Below are positions 19,956-28,622 of a stretch of 64,000 nucleotides of DNA, in pieces (the stretch's first letter is position 1; every line of letters starts with the position of its first letter). The notes under the pieces were generated by a model. The model was not told where the DNA came from and ran no database searches. It saw nothing but the letters and a program-made list of their open reading frames with translations. Source of the stretch: Enterobacter sp. ENT03 (GTDB lineage: Bacteria; Pseudomonadota; Gammaproteobacteria; Enterobacterales; Enterobacteriaceae). The stretch lies in contig NZ_JAHUXA010000001.1 of the NCBI RefSeq assembly GCF_019218745.1, forward strand, positions 186,001 through 250,000. The letters are read 5' to 3'. A program made the translations under genes and the position numbers.

Positions 19956-20048
19956 TCAATTAAAAGCGGCAGTCATTGCGCCAGCAACAATGAGGCTGAG
20001 CACAATTACGGTAGTCAACAGCGAATACTTCAGATTGCTATCCATCAT
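19956..20048 (-). CDS. ynhF: Small membrane protein YnhF
   Basis: 30-codon gene between ydhP and purR, at the position of E. coli ynhF. The product begins MMDSNLKYSLLTTVIVLSL and ends in AAFN: one hydrophobic helix (about 8-27) with a short polar N-terminus, closely resembling E. coli YnhF (29 residues). AAGGAG lies 5 bases before the first ATG and 8 before the second, so either methionine may start it. E. coli YnhF is a known stress-related inner-membrane peptide without assigned function. Confidence 0.88.
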   Translation of the reverse strand: MMDSNLKYSLLTTVIVLSLIVAGAMTAAFN

Positions 20049-20342
20049 TTTTTCTCCTTCGTTAACCCCCACAAAAAGTGAGATTGCTCATTTTTGCATA
20101 GTTAAACGTAAAAATCTTCTCAGTTTTAGATTGATAACGATTTTTGGACTTCCCCTTTTCATCAAGATCAGCCAGAATTCCACGCTAAATTTATTCGCGT
20201 ACCGGCCACTGACCCCTCCTGACGTACTGTGTTGTTTTCCCGGCGTACCGCAACTGATAAAAGTTGTGTGAAGGGTTAATAAAGGCAAACGTTTACCTGT
20301 AGAAGTTTCAGGAGTTAAAGATATGGTCTGGAGTGAGATCTA
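20049..20342. other. ynhF-purR divergent intergenic region
   Basis: 294 bases holding the promoters of ynhF (minus) and purR (plus). An overlapping plus-strand ORF at 19900-20271 has no ribosome site and runs antisense to ynhF, so it is not counted. The last 60 bases carry a PurR operator. Confidence 0.55.
20283..20298. promoter_or_regulatory. PurR operator 1 (purR leader)
   Basis: AGGCAAACGTTTACCT is close to the PurR consensus ACGCAAACGTTTGCGT with the invariant CAAACGTTT core. It lies 45 bases before the purR start. E. coli purR is autoregulated by two such sites. Confidence 0.88.
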
Positions 20343-21368
20343 ATGGCAACAATTAAAGATGTAGCGAAACGCGCAAACGTTTCCACTACAACCGTATCAC
20401 ATGTTATTAACAAAACCCGTTTTGTGGCGGAAGAAACGCGCAACGCGGTGTGGGCAGCCATTAAAGAGCTGCATTATTCCCCCAGCGCCGTGGCGCGCAG
20501 TCTGAAGGTCAACCATACCAAGTCGATCGGCTTGCTGGCGACCAGCAGCGAAGCGCCGTACTTTGCTGAAATCATTGAAGCTGTTGAGAAAAACTGCTTC
20601 CAGAAGGGCTATACGCTGATCCTCGGCAATGCCTGGAACAATCTCGAAAAGCAGCGCGCCTATCTGTCGATGATGGCGCAAAAGCGCGTCGACGGCCTGA
20701 TGGTGATGTGTTCCGAATACCCGGATCCGCTGTTGCGCATGCTGGAAGAGTACCGTCATATCCCGATGGTGGTGATGGACTGGGGCGAAGCGAAAGCCGA
20801 CTTTACCGATTCGGTGATCGATAACGCCTTTGAAGGCGGTTATATGGCAGGCCGGTATCTGATCGAGCGCGGCCACCGTGAAATCGGCGTCATTCCTGGG
20901 CCGCTGGAGCGTAACACCGGCGCAGGCCGACTGGCGGGCTTTATGAAGGCGATGGAAGAAGCGCTGATCAAAGTGCCGGAAAACTGGATCGTGCAGGGTG
21001 ATTTTGAGCCGGAATCCGGTTACCGCGCCATGCAGCAGATCCTTTCCCAGCCGCATCGCCCTACCGCTGTCTTCTGCGGCGGCGATGTAATGGCGATGGG
21101 CGCGCTCTGTGGTGCTGATGAAATGGGTCTGCGCGTGCCGCAGGACGTGTCGCTGATTGGCTATGACAACGTGCGCAACGCGCGTTTCTTCACCCCGGCG
21201 CTGACCACCATTCACCAGCCCAAAGACTCGCTGGGTGAAACGGCCTTTAATATGCTGATGGACAGGATCGTCAGCAAACGCGAAGAGTCACAGTCTATTG
21301 AGGTGCATCCGCGCCTGATTGAACGCCGCTCTGTCGCCGACGGTCCGTTCCGCGATTACCGCCGTTAA
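20343..21368 (+). CDS. purR: Purine repressor PurR
   Basis: LacI-family repressor of purine and some pyrimidine genes with hypoxanthine/guanine as corepressor. It is 341 residues, the E. coli length. The N-terminal helix-turn-helix and hinge read [20 protein letters not shown] and [11 protein letters not shown]; then comes the periplasmic-binding-like domain. The ATG start lies 18 bases after an upstream ATG in another frame. A second operator sits inside its first codons. Confidence 0.98.
   Translation: MATIKDVAKRANVSTTTVSHVINKTRFVAEETRNAVWAAIKELHYSPSAVARSLKVNHTKSIGLLATSSEAPYFAEIIEAVEKNCFQKGYTLILGNAWNNLEKQRAYLSMMAQKRVDGLMVMCSEYPDPLLRMLEEYRHIPMVVMDWGEAKADFTDSVIDNAFEGGYMAGRYLIERGHREIGVIPGPLERNTGAGRLAGFMKAMEEALIKVPENWIVQGDFEPESGYRAMQQILSQPHRPTAVFCGGDVMAMGALCGADEMGLRVPQDVSLIGYDNVRNARFFTPALTTIHQPKDSLGETAFNMLMDRIVSKREESQSIEVHPRLIERRSVADGPFRDYRR
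20371..20386. promoter_or_regulatory. PurR operator 2 (inside purR coding sequence)
   Basis: GCGCAAACGTTTCCAC, 28 bases into the gene, with the same CAAACGTTT core as operator 1. E. coli has an intragenic second site at the same place, acting as a roadblock. Confidence 0.85.
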
Positions 21369-21384
21369 GCCTTCCGGGAGCCAG

Positions 21385-22296
21385 TTACGCTGGCTCCCGC
21401 AACCACTCGTTATTCAGCGTTTCACTGTCCCCTAAATAATCCAGCAGCCAGCTTAAGGCAGGCGAGTTGTCGTTTTGCTGCCACGTCAGGCAGCAAGCGG
21501 CATCCGGGAACGGATTTTCCAGCGGCAATGCCACCCACTCTCCGCGATCAAGCCACGGCTTGGCAAAGTGCGCCGGAACCATACCGATACAGAGCCCCGC
21601 CGACAGACACGCCGCCGACGACTCCCAGTCGGGTGCCACAATGCGGCGCTGGTTGTCCAGCAGCCAGGTGATACGCTTCGGCAACGAGCGGGAGGTGTCT
21701 TCGCGCACCAGCGACGGCCAGTTGCGCAACGTGTCATCGCTGAGCGGCCCGTCCATCGCCGCCAGTGGGTGCTTGCTGGATACCACGCACTTCCAGCTCA
21801 ATTTACCCATATCGCGGAAAGCATAGCGTCCGCCCACCGGCACCGCCTGGGTCGCCCCTATCGCCAGTTCAACGCGGCCATCCGCCAGCGCATCCCACAC
21901 GCCATTGAACACTTCCTGAAAAACGATCAGCTCCACATCCGAGAAATGCCGGTAGAAGTCGACGATCATCTGCCGGCTGCGCTCAGGTCTGACAATATTA
22001 TCCACCGCGATAGAAAGCTGACCGCGCCAGCCGTTGGCGATCTGCTGACACTGTTGGCGGGTGATCTGCATTTTTTTGATAACAGAACGCCCCTCCTTCA
22101 GAAACCAGCGCCCTGCCGGGGTTAATACCACGTCACGATGACGCCGTTCAAACAGCGGCACCGCCAGCCACTCTTCCAGTTGCCGCACGGTATAGCTTAC
22201 CGCCGAGGGCACCCGGTGCAGTTCCTGTGCCGCCGCGCTGAAGCTGCCGGTTCGGTCCACCGCATCAACCACTTCCAGTGAATATTCTGACCACAT
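21385..22296 (-). CDS. punR: LysR-type regulator PunR (YdhB)
   Basis: LysR-family activator of punC in E. coli, responding to adenosine. It is 303 residues from MWSEYSLEVVDAVDRTGSFS, with the winged HTH GSFSAAAQELHRVPSAVSYT and the LysR substrate domain. The start at 22296 matches E. coli; an upstream in-frame ATG at 22386 would run through the promoter region and lies almost at the punC start. It diverges from punC. Confidence 0.95.
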   Translation of the reverse strand: MWSEYSLEVVDAVDRTGSFSAAAQELHRVPSAVSYTVRQLEEWLAVPLFERRHRDVVLTPAGRWFLKEGRSVIKKMQITRQQCQQIANGWRGQLSIAVDNIVRPERSRQMIVDFYRHFSDVELIVFQEVFNGVWDALADGRVELAIGATQAVPVGGRYAFRDMGKLSWKCVVSSKHPLAAMDGPLSDDTLRNWPSLVREDTSRSLPKRITWLLDNQRRIVAPDWESSAACLSAGLCIGMVPAHFAKPWLDRGEWVALPLENPFPDAACCLTWQQNDNSPALSWLLDYLGDSETLNNEWLREPA

Positions 22297-22313
22297 GTTC
22301 TGCCTGCAAATTT

Positions 22314-22359
22314 TTTGAATGCAATGTGCAAATATTAGCGTTTCACAAGCCGCATTGCA
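22314..22359. promoter_or_regulatory. Candidate PunR site in punR-punC intergenic region
   Basis: Two signals overlap here: TTTG-N11-CAAA (22314-22332), and an inverted pair TGCAATG (22320-22326) / CATTGCA (22353-22359). LysR regulators bind interrupted dyads between divergent genes, so this is a reasonable PunR operator, but the assignment is inferred only from position and symmetry. Confidence 0.4.
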
Positions 22360-22409
22360 CTCCCTACACTCTGCCGCTCTGTTCACCTGCCTAAATAAGA
22401 GAACGAGAC

Positions 22410-23594
22410 ATGAACCCTGGAAAAGGATTTTTAGTCTGGCTGGCGGGGTTAAGCGTACTGGGCTTTCTGGCTACAGATATGTATTTACCCGCCTTCGCCG
22501 TTATTCAGAATGACTTACAAACGCCAGCGGCTGCCGTCAGCGCCAGCCTGAGCCTGTTTTTAGCCGGATTTGCCATTGCGCAACTGGCCTGGGGACCGCT
22601 GTCCGACAGCTATGGTCGCCGCCCGGTGCTGTTGAGCGGTCTGGCGCTCTTTGCCGTCGGTTGTCTGGGTATGCTGTGGGTGCGCGACGCCACCTGGCTG
22701 CTGGTACTGCGCTTTGTACAGGCAATCGGCGTTTGCGCCGCCGCGGTCACCTGGCAGGCGCTGGTGACAGATCATTATCCGGCGCACCGCACCAACCGTA
22801 TTTTCGCCACCATTATGCCGCTGGTCGGCCTGTCTCCGGCGCTCGCCCCGCTGCTGGGGAGCTGGATCCTCGCGCATTTTTCATGGCAGATGATTTTCAT
22901 GACACTGTTTGTCATTACCCTCGTGCTGATGGTTCCAGCGCTGCGCCTGAAACCGGTGGTGAAAAAAATCGACCGGGACGCCGTGCCGCTGACCTTTGCC
23001 ACGCTGCTGCGCTCCCGCGACTATCGCGGTAACGTGCTGATCTACGCCGCCTGTTCTGCCAGCTTCTTCGCCTGGCTGACCGGTTCGCCCTTTATTCTCA
23101 GTGAAATGGGTTACGGCCCGGCGGCGATTGGCCTGAGCTATGTGCCGCAAACCATCGCCTTCCTGATCGGCGGCTACGGTTGCCGCGCGGCGCTGCAAAA
23201 ATGGCAGGGTCAACAGCTGCTGCCGTGGTTGCTGGTGATCTACGCCCTGAGCGTGGTAGGCACCTGGCTGGCGGGTCTGCTGGCCGGTCAATCCCTGACC
23301 GCCCTGCTGGTTCCTTTCTGCGTGATGGCGATGGCGAATGGCGCTATCTATCCGATTGTGGTGGCGCAGGCACTGCGGCCATTCCCGCAGGCGACCGGGC
23401 GTGCGGCGGCGTTGCAAAACACCCTGCAACTGGGGCTTTGTTTCCTGGCCAGCCTGCTGGTTTCTGCGCTTATCGGTACTCCGCTTCTGACCACCACCAG
23501 CGTCATGCTGGTAACGGTATTACTGTCAGCGATCGGTTATCGCATGCAGCGTCACAGCGCTAAAGAAAGGGAGCGCGACACGGCGGCTGTATAA
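22410..23594 (+). CDS. punC: Purine nucleoside transporter PunC (YdhC)
   Basis: MFS transporter of the Bcr/CflA (DHA1) group, shown in E. coli to import purine nucleosides such as adenosine. It is 394 residues (E. coli 403), about 12 helices. Seen are the [17 protein letters not shown] segment of helix 1 and the motif-A loop [12 protein letters not shown]. It is divergent from its presumed activator punR. No strong terminator is apparent after it. Confidence 0.94.
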   Translation: MNPGKGFLVWLAGLSVLGFLATDMYLPAFAVIQNDLQTPAAAVSASLSLFLAGFAIAQLAWGPLSDSYGRRPVLLSGLALFAVGCLGMLWVRDATWLLVLRFVQAIGVCAAAVTWQALVTDHYPAHRTNRIFATIMPLVGLSPALAPLLGSWILAHFSWQMIFMTLFVITLVLMVPALRLKPVVKKIDRDAVPLTFATLLRSRDYRGNVLIYAACSASFFAWLTGSPFILSEMGYGPAAIGLSYVPQTIAFLIGGYGCRAALQKWQGQQLLPWLLVIYALSVVGTWLAGLLAGQSLTALLVPFCVMAMANGAIYPIVVAQALRPFPQATGRAAALQNTLQLGLCFLASLLVSALIGTPLLTTTSVMLVTVLLSAIGYRMQRHSAKERERDTAAV

Positions 23595-23894
23595 TTCCCC
23601 TGGCAACTATGTTGCGAATCAGTGATTAGGTTGCTAAGAATTTACTATTGTATCTGCCGGATCTGAGGCCTATACTCATTTCCGGCACCTATAATTACGA
23701 TAAATATTATGCATTAACAGGCCCAGGATGTTGCCTGTCTCACCACGGATGGCCTTTTCGGCAAGGGTAATCTCCCTTCCTCTGTTCTACGTCGGATTTC
23801 TGGCTCGCGGACCCTTCCGTGAGATTTCTCACAAACCCTTAAAAGCGACTACGCTGTTTGAAGGTTCTGATCACATACAGGTGATGGAGAAGCT
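23595..23894 (+). promoter_or_regulatory. cfa promoter and long 5' leader
   Basis: 300 bases without a gene. A sigma-70 promoter is visible: TTGTAT (23648-23653), 17 bp, TATACT (23671-23676). It would give a leader of roughly 210 bases, in line with the long cfa leader in E. coli that is targeted by small RNAs. CTACGTCGGA at 23787-23796 is complementary, but for one position, to my recollection of the RydC 5' end. The last 50 bases resemble the E. coli proximal, sigma-S promoter area. Confidence 0.6.
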
Positions 23895-25043
23895 ATGAGT
23901 TCATCGTGCATAGAAGACGTCAGCATACGGGATGATGACTGGTTTCGTATCGTAAGCGAACTGCTTGGTCGGGCGGGGATCACTATCAATGGTCCCGCAC
24001 CGGCAGATATTCAGGTCAAAAATCCTCGTTTTTTTAAACGCGTGCTTCAGGAAGGATCGCTGGGGCTGGGTGAAAGTTATATGGATGGCTGGTGGGAGTG
24101 CGACCGGCTGGACATTTTCTTCAATAACGTGCTGCGCGCCGGTCTTGAAAACCAGCTGCCGCACCATCTCAAAGATACGCTGCGTATAGCAGGCGCCAGA
24201 TTATTTAATTTGCAGAGCAAGCGCCGGGCATGGATTGTCGGCAAAGAGCATTACGATTTAGGTAATGACCTGTTTAGCCGCATGCTCGATCCTCAAATGC
24301 AATACTCTTGCGCCTACTGGAAGGATGCCTCAACGCTGGAAGACGCCCAGCTCGCCAAGCTAAAGCTGATTTGCGAAAAGCTACAGCTTAAGCCAGGTCA
24401 GCGGGTGCTGGACATTGGCTGCGGCTGGGGCGGTCTTGCGCAATATATGGCGCAGCATTATGGCGTCAGCGTCGTGGGGGTAACGATTTCTGCCGAACAG
24501 CAAAAAATGGCGCAGGAACGCTGCCATGGGCTGGACGTGACTATCCTGTTGCAGGATTATCGCGATCTGAGTGAGCAGTTTGACCGCATTGTGTCGGTCG
24601 GTATGTTTGAGCACGTCGGCCCGAAAAACTACGCCACCTATTTTAAGGTGGTCGATCGCAACCTTAAGCCTGATGGCCTGTTTTTACTGCATACTATCGG
24701 CTCGAAGAAAACGGATCACCACGTCGATCCCTGGATCAATAAATACATATTTCCCAACGGCTGCCTGCCGTCGGTACGGCAGATTGCCACCGCCAGTGAA
24801 CCGCATTTTGTTATGGAAGACTGGCATAACTTCGGCGCGGATTATGATACGACCTTAATGGCGTGGCATAACCGTTTTCAGGGGGCATGGCCGGAGATCG
24901 CCGATAATTATTCCGAGCGCTTCAAACGCATGTTCAGCTATTATCTCAATGCCTGTGCGGGGGCGTTTCGTGCGCGGGATATACAGCTCTGGCAGGTGGT
25001 ATTCAGTCGCGGCGTGGAGCAGGGTTTGCGCGTGGCGCGCTGA
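23895..25043 (+). CDS. cfa: Cyclopropane-fatty-acyl-phospholipid synthase
   Basis: Transfers a methylene from S-adenosylmethionine to unsaturated phospholipid acyl chains on the inner leaflet, protecting cells against acid and stationary-phase stress. It is 382 residues, as in E. coli. The N-terminal domain carries the lipid-binding part. The methyltransferase domain has motif I VLDIGCGWGG (171-180), and the conserved active-site Cys139 in QYSCAYW. GGAG precedes the ATG. It is convergent with ribC. Confidence 0.98.
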   Translation: MSSSCIEDVSIRDDDWFRIVSELLGRAGITINGPAPADIQVKNPRFFKRVLQEGSLGLGESYMDGWWECDRLDIFFNNVLRAGLENQLPHHLKDTLRIAGARLFNLQSKRRAWIVGKEHYDLGNDLFSRMLDPQMQYSCAYWKDASTLEDAQLAKLKLICEKLQLKPGQRVLDIGCGWGGLAQYMAQHYGVSVVGVTISAEQQKMAQERCHGLDVTILLQDYRDLSEQFDRIVSVGMFEHVGPKNYATYFKVVDRNLKPDGLFLLHTIGSKKTDHHVDPWINKYIFPNGCLPSVRQIATASEPHFVMEDWHNFGADYDTTLMAWHNRFQGAWPEIADNYSERFKRMFSYYLNACAGAFRARDIQLWQVVFSRGVEQGLRVAR

Positions 25044-25074
25044 TAAAAAACCCCGGTTCGCCGGGGTTTTTTTA
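25043..25074. terminator. Bidirectional terminator between cfa and ribC
   Basis: Perfect hairpin ACCCCGG/CCGGGGT with A6 on the left and T7 on the right, in the gap between convergent genes. Confidence 0.94.
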
Positions 25075-25080
25075 TGGGAT

Positions 25081-25713
25081 TTACTCGTCGCGCTCAACGA
25101 CAACGACACGGGCCGCCATCACGCGCTCGACGGTGTCCACCACGGCCTGCGTTTGTGGATCGATCTCGATATTCACGCGGCTGCCCAGTTTTTTAGCGCT
25201 GAGCGTCGTGCGCTCCAGCGTTTCCGGGATCAGGTGTACGCAGAAGCGGGTTGGTGTCACCTCGCCTACCGTCAGGCTAATACCGTCAATGCCAATAAAT
25301 CCTTTATAAAGAATATATTTCATCAGCGTCGGGTCCTGGACTTTAAACCAAATCTGGCGATTATTTTCTGAGGCCAGGATCTTAACCACTTCCGCCGTAG
25401 TGATAATATGACCGGACATTAAATGCCCGCCAATTTCATCACTGAATTTCGCCGCACGTTCGACATTTACATAATCGCCGGGCGCTAATTCACCGAGATT
25501 GGTAATACGCAGCGTCTCTTTCATTAAATCGAAGCTGATAAGATTGCCATTAATTTCCGTCACGGTCAGGCAGCAACCGTTGTGCGCCACGGACGCGCCC
25601 GTCTCCAGACCATCCAGCATGGTGTCTGGCAGCTCAACCACGTGAGTGCGGAAATTGGGTTTCTCATCAATGGACACCACTTTTGCCGTGCCCTGTACAA
25701 TACCGGTAAACAT
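25081..25713 (-). CDS. ribC: Riboflavin synthase alpha chain
   Basis: Final step of riboflavin synthesis, dismutation of two lumazine molecules. It is 210 residues from [12 protein letters not shown], made of two lumazine-binding domains (about 1-97 and 98-190), each with a TG(A/V)S/SLTV-type signature: [14 protein letters not shown] and [14 protein letters not shown]. coli names it ribC or ribE. The family start MFTGIV fixes the start at 25713; the in-frame extension to 25836 is rejected. It diverges from mdtK. Confidence 0.97.
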   Translation of the reverse strand: MFTGIVQGTAKVVSIDEKPNFRTHVVELPDTMLDGLETGASVAHNGCCLTVTEINGNLISFDLMKETLRITNLGELAPGDYVNVERAAKFSDEIGGHLMSGHIITTAEVVKILASENNRQIWFKVQDPTLMKYILYKGFIGIDGISLTVGEVTPTRFCVHLIPETLERTTLSAKKLGSRVNIEIDPQTQAVVDTVERVMAARVVVVERDE

Positions 25714-25938
25714 GCCTGGTGCTCCTGTATCATTAATTCGGTTAACCGTGTTTCGCTCCCAGCACAATAACAGGTGAAAAATGAGGTTGCCAGTCTCGGG
25801 CCTTATTACGCTGTTTTTTCTCTGGATTAATCGCATTTCCCCGCTACAATGTACTGGTTATTTCTCCTGCAAATCTTTTGCTGCCAGTTACGGCGGCTGC
25901 TCAGTTTTTCATATAACTACAATTCAACAGGTGTTCAC

Positions 25939-27312
25939 GTGCAGAAGTACTTTCTCGAAGCGCGTCAGTTATTAGCACTGGCAATCCCGGTGATCATTGC
26001 GCAAATCGCCCAGACTGCGATGGGTTTCGTCGATACCGTGATGGCGGGCGGCTACAGCGCCACCGACATGGCGGCGGTGGCTATTGGTACATCCATCTGG
26101 CTACCCGCGATCCTTTTTGGTCATGGCTTACTGCTGGCGCTGACGCCGACAGTGGCGCAACTGAACGGCTCCGGCCGCCGCGAACGCATTGCCCATCAGG
26201 TGCGCCAGGGTTTCTGGCTGGCGGGCGGCGTGTCGATACTGATCATGATCGTACTGTGGAACGCTGGCCATATTATTCATGCGATGCACAACATCGATCC
26301 TGAGCTGGCGGATAAAGCCGTGCGCTATCTGCGCGCCCTGCTGTGGGGCGCACCGGGCTATCTGTTCTTCCAGGTGGCGCGTAACCAGTGTGAAGGGCTG
26401 GCGAAAACCAAGCCCGGCATGGTGTTTGGTTTTATCGGCCTGCTGGTGAATATCCCTATCAACTATGTGCTGATTTATGGTCATTTTGGGATGCCGGAAA
26501 TGGGCGGTGTCGGCTGCGGCGTGGCGACGGCGGTGGTGTACTGGATGATGTTCATCTGCATGGTTTCGTACATCAAACGTGCGCGTTCCATGCGTGACAT
26601 CCGCAACGATATGCGCTTTGGGAAACCGGATTTTCCGGTTCTGCTGCGTCTGGCGCAACTGGGGCTGCCCATCGCCCTTGCGCTGTTCTTTGAGGTGACG
26701 CTGTTCGCGGTAGTGGCGCTGCTGGTGTCGCCCCTCGGTATTGTTGATGTCGCCGGGCATCAGATCGCACTTAACTTCAGCTCGCTGATGTTCGTCCTGC
26801 CGATGTCACTGGCGGCGGCGGTCACTATTCGTGTGGGTTATCGTCTGGGCCAGGGTTCGACGCTGGATGCGCAGACCGCAGCGAGAACCGGACTGGCGGT
26901 AGGCGTCTGCATGGCGGCAGTGACCGCTGTTTTCACTGTTCTGCTGCGGGAAGATATTGCCCTGCTGTATAACGACAATCCGGAAGTGGTGCATCTGGCC
27001 TCGCAGCTGATGCTGATGGCGGCGGTATATCAGCTTTCTGACTCGATCCAGGTGGTCGGCAGCGGCATCCTGCGCGGTTATAAAGATACCCGTTCCATCT
27101 TCTTTATTACCTTTACCGCCTACTGGGTGCTCGGACTGCCAAGCGGCTACGTGCTGGCGCTGACCGACCTGGTGGTGGATCGCATGGGGCCTGCCGGTTT
27201 CTGGATGGGCTTTATCATCGGCCTGACGTCAGCGGCCATTTTGATGATGCTGCGGATGCGCTATCTGCAACGCCAGCCTTCAAGTGTGATCCTCACCCGC
27301 GCGGCGCGGTAA
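25939..27312 (+). CDS. mdtK: MATE multidrug efflux pump MdtK (NorE/YdhE)
   Basis: Na+- or H+-coupled exporter of fluoroquinolones, cationic dyes and other drugs in the inner membrane. With the GTG start at 25939 ([19 protein letters not shown]) it is 457 residues, exactly the E. coli length; an ATG at 25849 would add 30 residues that do not match. Twelve helices in two MATE repeats; [19 protein letters not shown] and [20 protein letters not shown] are typical. Confidence 0.96.
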   Translation: MQKYFLEARQLLALAIPVIIAQIAQTAMGFVDTVMAGGYSATDMAAVAIGTSIWLPAILFGHGLLLALTPTVAQLNGSGRRERIAHQVRQGFWLAGGVSILIMIVLWNAGHIIHAMHNIDPELADKAVRYLRALLWGAPGYLFFQVARNQCEGLAKTKPGMVFGFIGLLVNIPINYVLIYGHFGMPEMGGVGCGVATAVVYWMMFICMVSYIKRARSMRDIRNDMRFGKPDFPVLLRLAQLGLPIALALFFEVTLFAVVALLVSPLGIVDVAGHQIALNFSSLMFVLPMSLAAAVTIRVGYRLGQGSTLDAQTAARTGLAVGVCMAAVTAVFTVLLREDIALLYNDNPEVVHLASQLMLMAAVYQLSDSIQVVGSGILRGYKDTRSIFFITFTAYWVLGLPSGYVLALTDLVVDRMGPAGFWMGFIIGLTSAAILMMLRMRYLQRQPSSVILTRAAR

Positions 27313-27462
27313 GCAAAGAGTCGCCGCCTGCGGGCGGCTACTTTCTCAACATTTTGCGCAGTTGTTCCGCAATCGCGTGAAATCAGGATGAAAATTGCTT
27401 TTTTCCGCTTGCCACAGGCGCGGCCTGCCGCTAATATTCGTCCCCGTTGTCAGCACAACAAT

Positions 27463-27539
27463 GCGTTCATAGCTCAGTTGGTTAGAGCACCACCTTGACA
27501 TGGTGGGGGTCGTTGGTTCGAGTCCAATTGAACGCACCA
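27463..27539 (+). tRNA. valV: tRNA-Val (GAC), first copy
   Basis: 77-base gene with encoded CCA. Acceptor stem GCGTTCA/TGAACGC, D-loop AGCTCAGTTGGTTAGAGC, anticodon GAC in CCTTGACATGG, T-arm GTTCGAGTC. The two-gene array matches E. coli valV-valW. Confidence 0.98.
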
Positions 27540-27554
27540 TCCTTTCTGTACAGT

Positions 27555-27631
27555 GCGTCCGTAGCTCAGTTGGTTAGAGCACCACCTTGACATGGTGGGG
27601 GTCGGTGGTTCGAGTCCACTCGGACGCACCA
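27555..27631 (+). tRNA. valW: tRNA-Val (GAC), second copy
   Basis: 77 bases with encoded CCA and anticodon GAC, 15 bases after the first copy. It differs mainly in the acceptor stem (GCGTCCG/CGGACGC) and T-stem. No integrase or att duplication is found next to it. Confidence 0.98.
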
Positions 27632-27660
27632 TTCAGCAATACTCTCTTCGTTCTTCTTGT

Positions 27661-27689
27661 TTGACACCCTGGTTGCTTTATCCGATCAT
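27661..27689 (+). promoter_or_regulatory. Candidate promoter of the DeoR-family regulator
   Basis: TTGACA (27661-27666), a 17-bp spacer and GATCAT (27684-27689) lie 40 bases upstream of the regulator start and after the second tRNA. Perfect -35 and spacing, moderate -10. Confidence 0.6.
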
Positions 27690-27729
27690 GCTCGCTTATG
27701 CACAGCCATGATGATTTCAGTGAGCCTCC

Positions 27730-28503
27730 ATGTTTGATTACGCCGAATTCCCCGAACAACGCCAGGACAAAATAAAACAACTGTTAGCCCAGCACGGCAA
27801 AGTCGTGTGCGCTCAGCTTGCGCCTGAACTTAACGTCTCTGAGCACACTATTCGCCGCGATCTTAAAGAACTGGCGAATCTTGGCCTGTGCAAGCGCGTG
27901 TATGGCGGCGCGGTCAGCGAGCTTCCCCCCTCCGGCAACTTTCTTAACCGTGAAAACGTCAACAGTGAGATAAAAGAACAGCTTGCCCGGCACGCCGTTA
28001 CGCTGATTAAGCCGGAAAGCTGCGTCTTCTTTGATGCTGGCACCACTAACCTGGCCATTGCGCGCCAGCTCCCTGCGGGTATGGTCCTGACCGCCGTCAC
28101 TAACTCCCCCTTGATTGCTGCTGAACTGATGCACCACGAGGCGGTGGAAGTGATTTTCCCCGGCGGGCGCATCAATAAACAGACTGGCGGCGCGACAGGT
28201 ATTGATACCTTGCGTCACATCGAAAAAATGTTTTTTGATCAGTGTCTGCTCGGTGCCTGCGCATTCGATGCTGACGAAGGCGTCACGGTTTTCGAGTATG
28301 ACGACGCCGAATTCAAAAAATGTCTGGTGACGCGCAGCAGTGAAATCATCGTCACGTTGACCGCCGATAAAATTGCCACCCTCGCCCGCTATCAGGTCGC
28401 CAGCTGCGACGAGATCACCACGCTGGTGGTTGAAGACTCTCTGAGTAAGCCCGCGTTAAACGCACTGCGAAACAAGAAGCTGGATGTGATCCTCGCCCGT
28501 TGA
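27730..28503 (+). CDS. DeoR-family transcriptional regulator (unnamed)
   Basis: 257 residues. The N-terminal DeoR winged HTH (about 10-65) has the family signature SEHTIRRDLKELANLGLCKRVYGGA. The C-terminal sugar-phosphate sensor domain (DeoRC, about 80-235) has the DAGTTN motif and the segment DECLLGACAFDADEGVTVF-like. DeoR members usually sense a phosphorylated sugar or polyol and repress a neighbouring catabolic operon. The next two genes, with 10-bp repeats on their promoter, are the likely targets. I do not recognise an E. coli K-12 orthologue; E. coli has ydhR onward here. Confidence 0.88.
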   Translation: MFDYAEFPEQRQDKIKQLLAQHGKVVCAQLAPELNVSEHTIRRDLKELANLGLCKRVYGGAVSELPPSGNFLNRENVNSEIKEQLARHAVTLIKPESCVFFDAGTTNLAIARQLPAGMVLTAVTNSPLIAAELMHHEAVEVIFPGGRINKQTGGATGIDTLRHIEKMFFDQCLLGACAFDADEGVTVFEYDDAEFKKCLVTRSSEIIVTLTADKIATLARYQVASCDEITTLVVEDSLSKPALNALRNKKLDVILAR

Positions 28504-28526
28504 GCAAAAATAATCCGCAGGGACGT

Positions 28527-28564
28527 TTGTACTCTCGCACACAATCGCGCATAATCGAGCACAA
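28527..28564 (+). promoter_or_regulatory. Promoter overlapped by 10-bp direct repeats (probable DeoR-type operator)
   Basis: TTGTAC (28527-28532), 17 bp, CATAAT (28550-28555) forms a good sigma-70 promoter. It is overlapped by three consecutive 10-mers, TCGCACACAA (28535), TCGCGCATAA (28545) and TCGAGCACAA (28555), followed by a degenerate fourth. Repeats in helical phase with a TCG core are a common operator form for DeoR-family proteins. Placement over spacer and -10 suggests repression. Confidence 0.65.
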
Positions 28565-28622
28565 CCAAGCAGAGAATTATTCTCTGCCCCCTGCTGTTGT
28601 TCACGCTTAAAAGGATCGAAAC

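Noticed and set aside
19900..20271. 123-codon plus-strand ORF between ydhP and purR
   Set aside because: No ribosome site, antisense to ynhF, composition of noncoding DNA, no recognisable domain.
25713..25938. FMN riboswitch near ribC
   Set aside because: No conserved RFN-element stems were found; in E. coli that switch controls ribB, not ribC.
27440..27760. Integrated element at the tRNA-Val genes
   Set aside because: No integrase, no att-like repeat of the tRNA 3' end further on, and composition of the next genes is ordinary.
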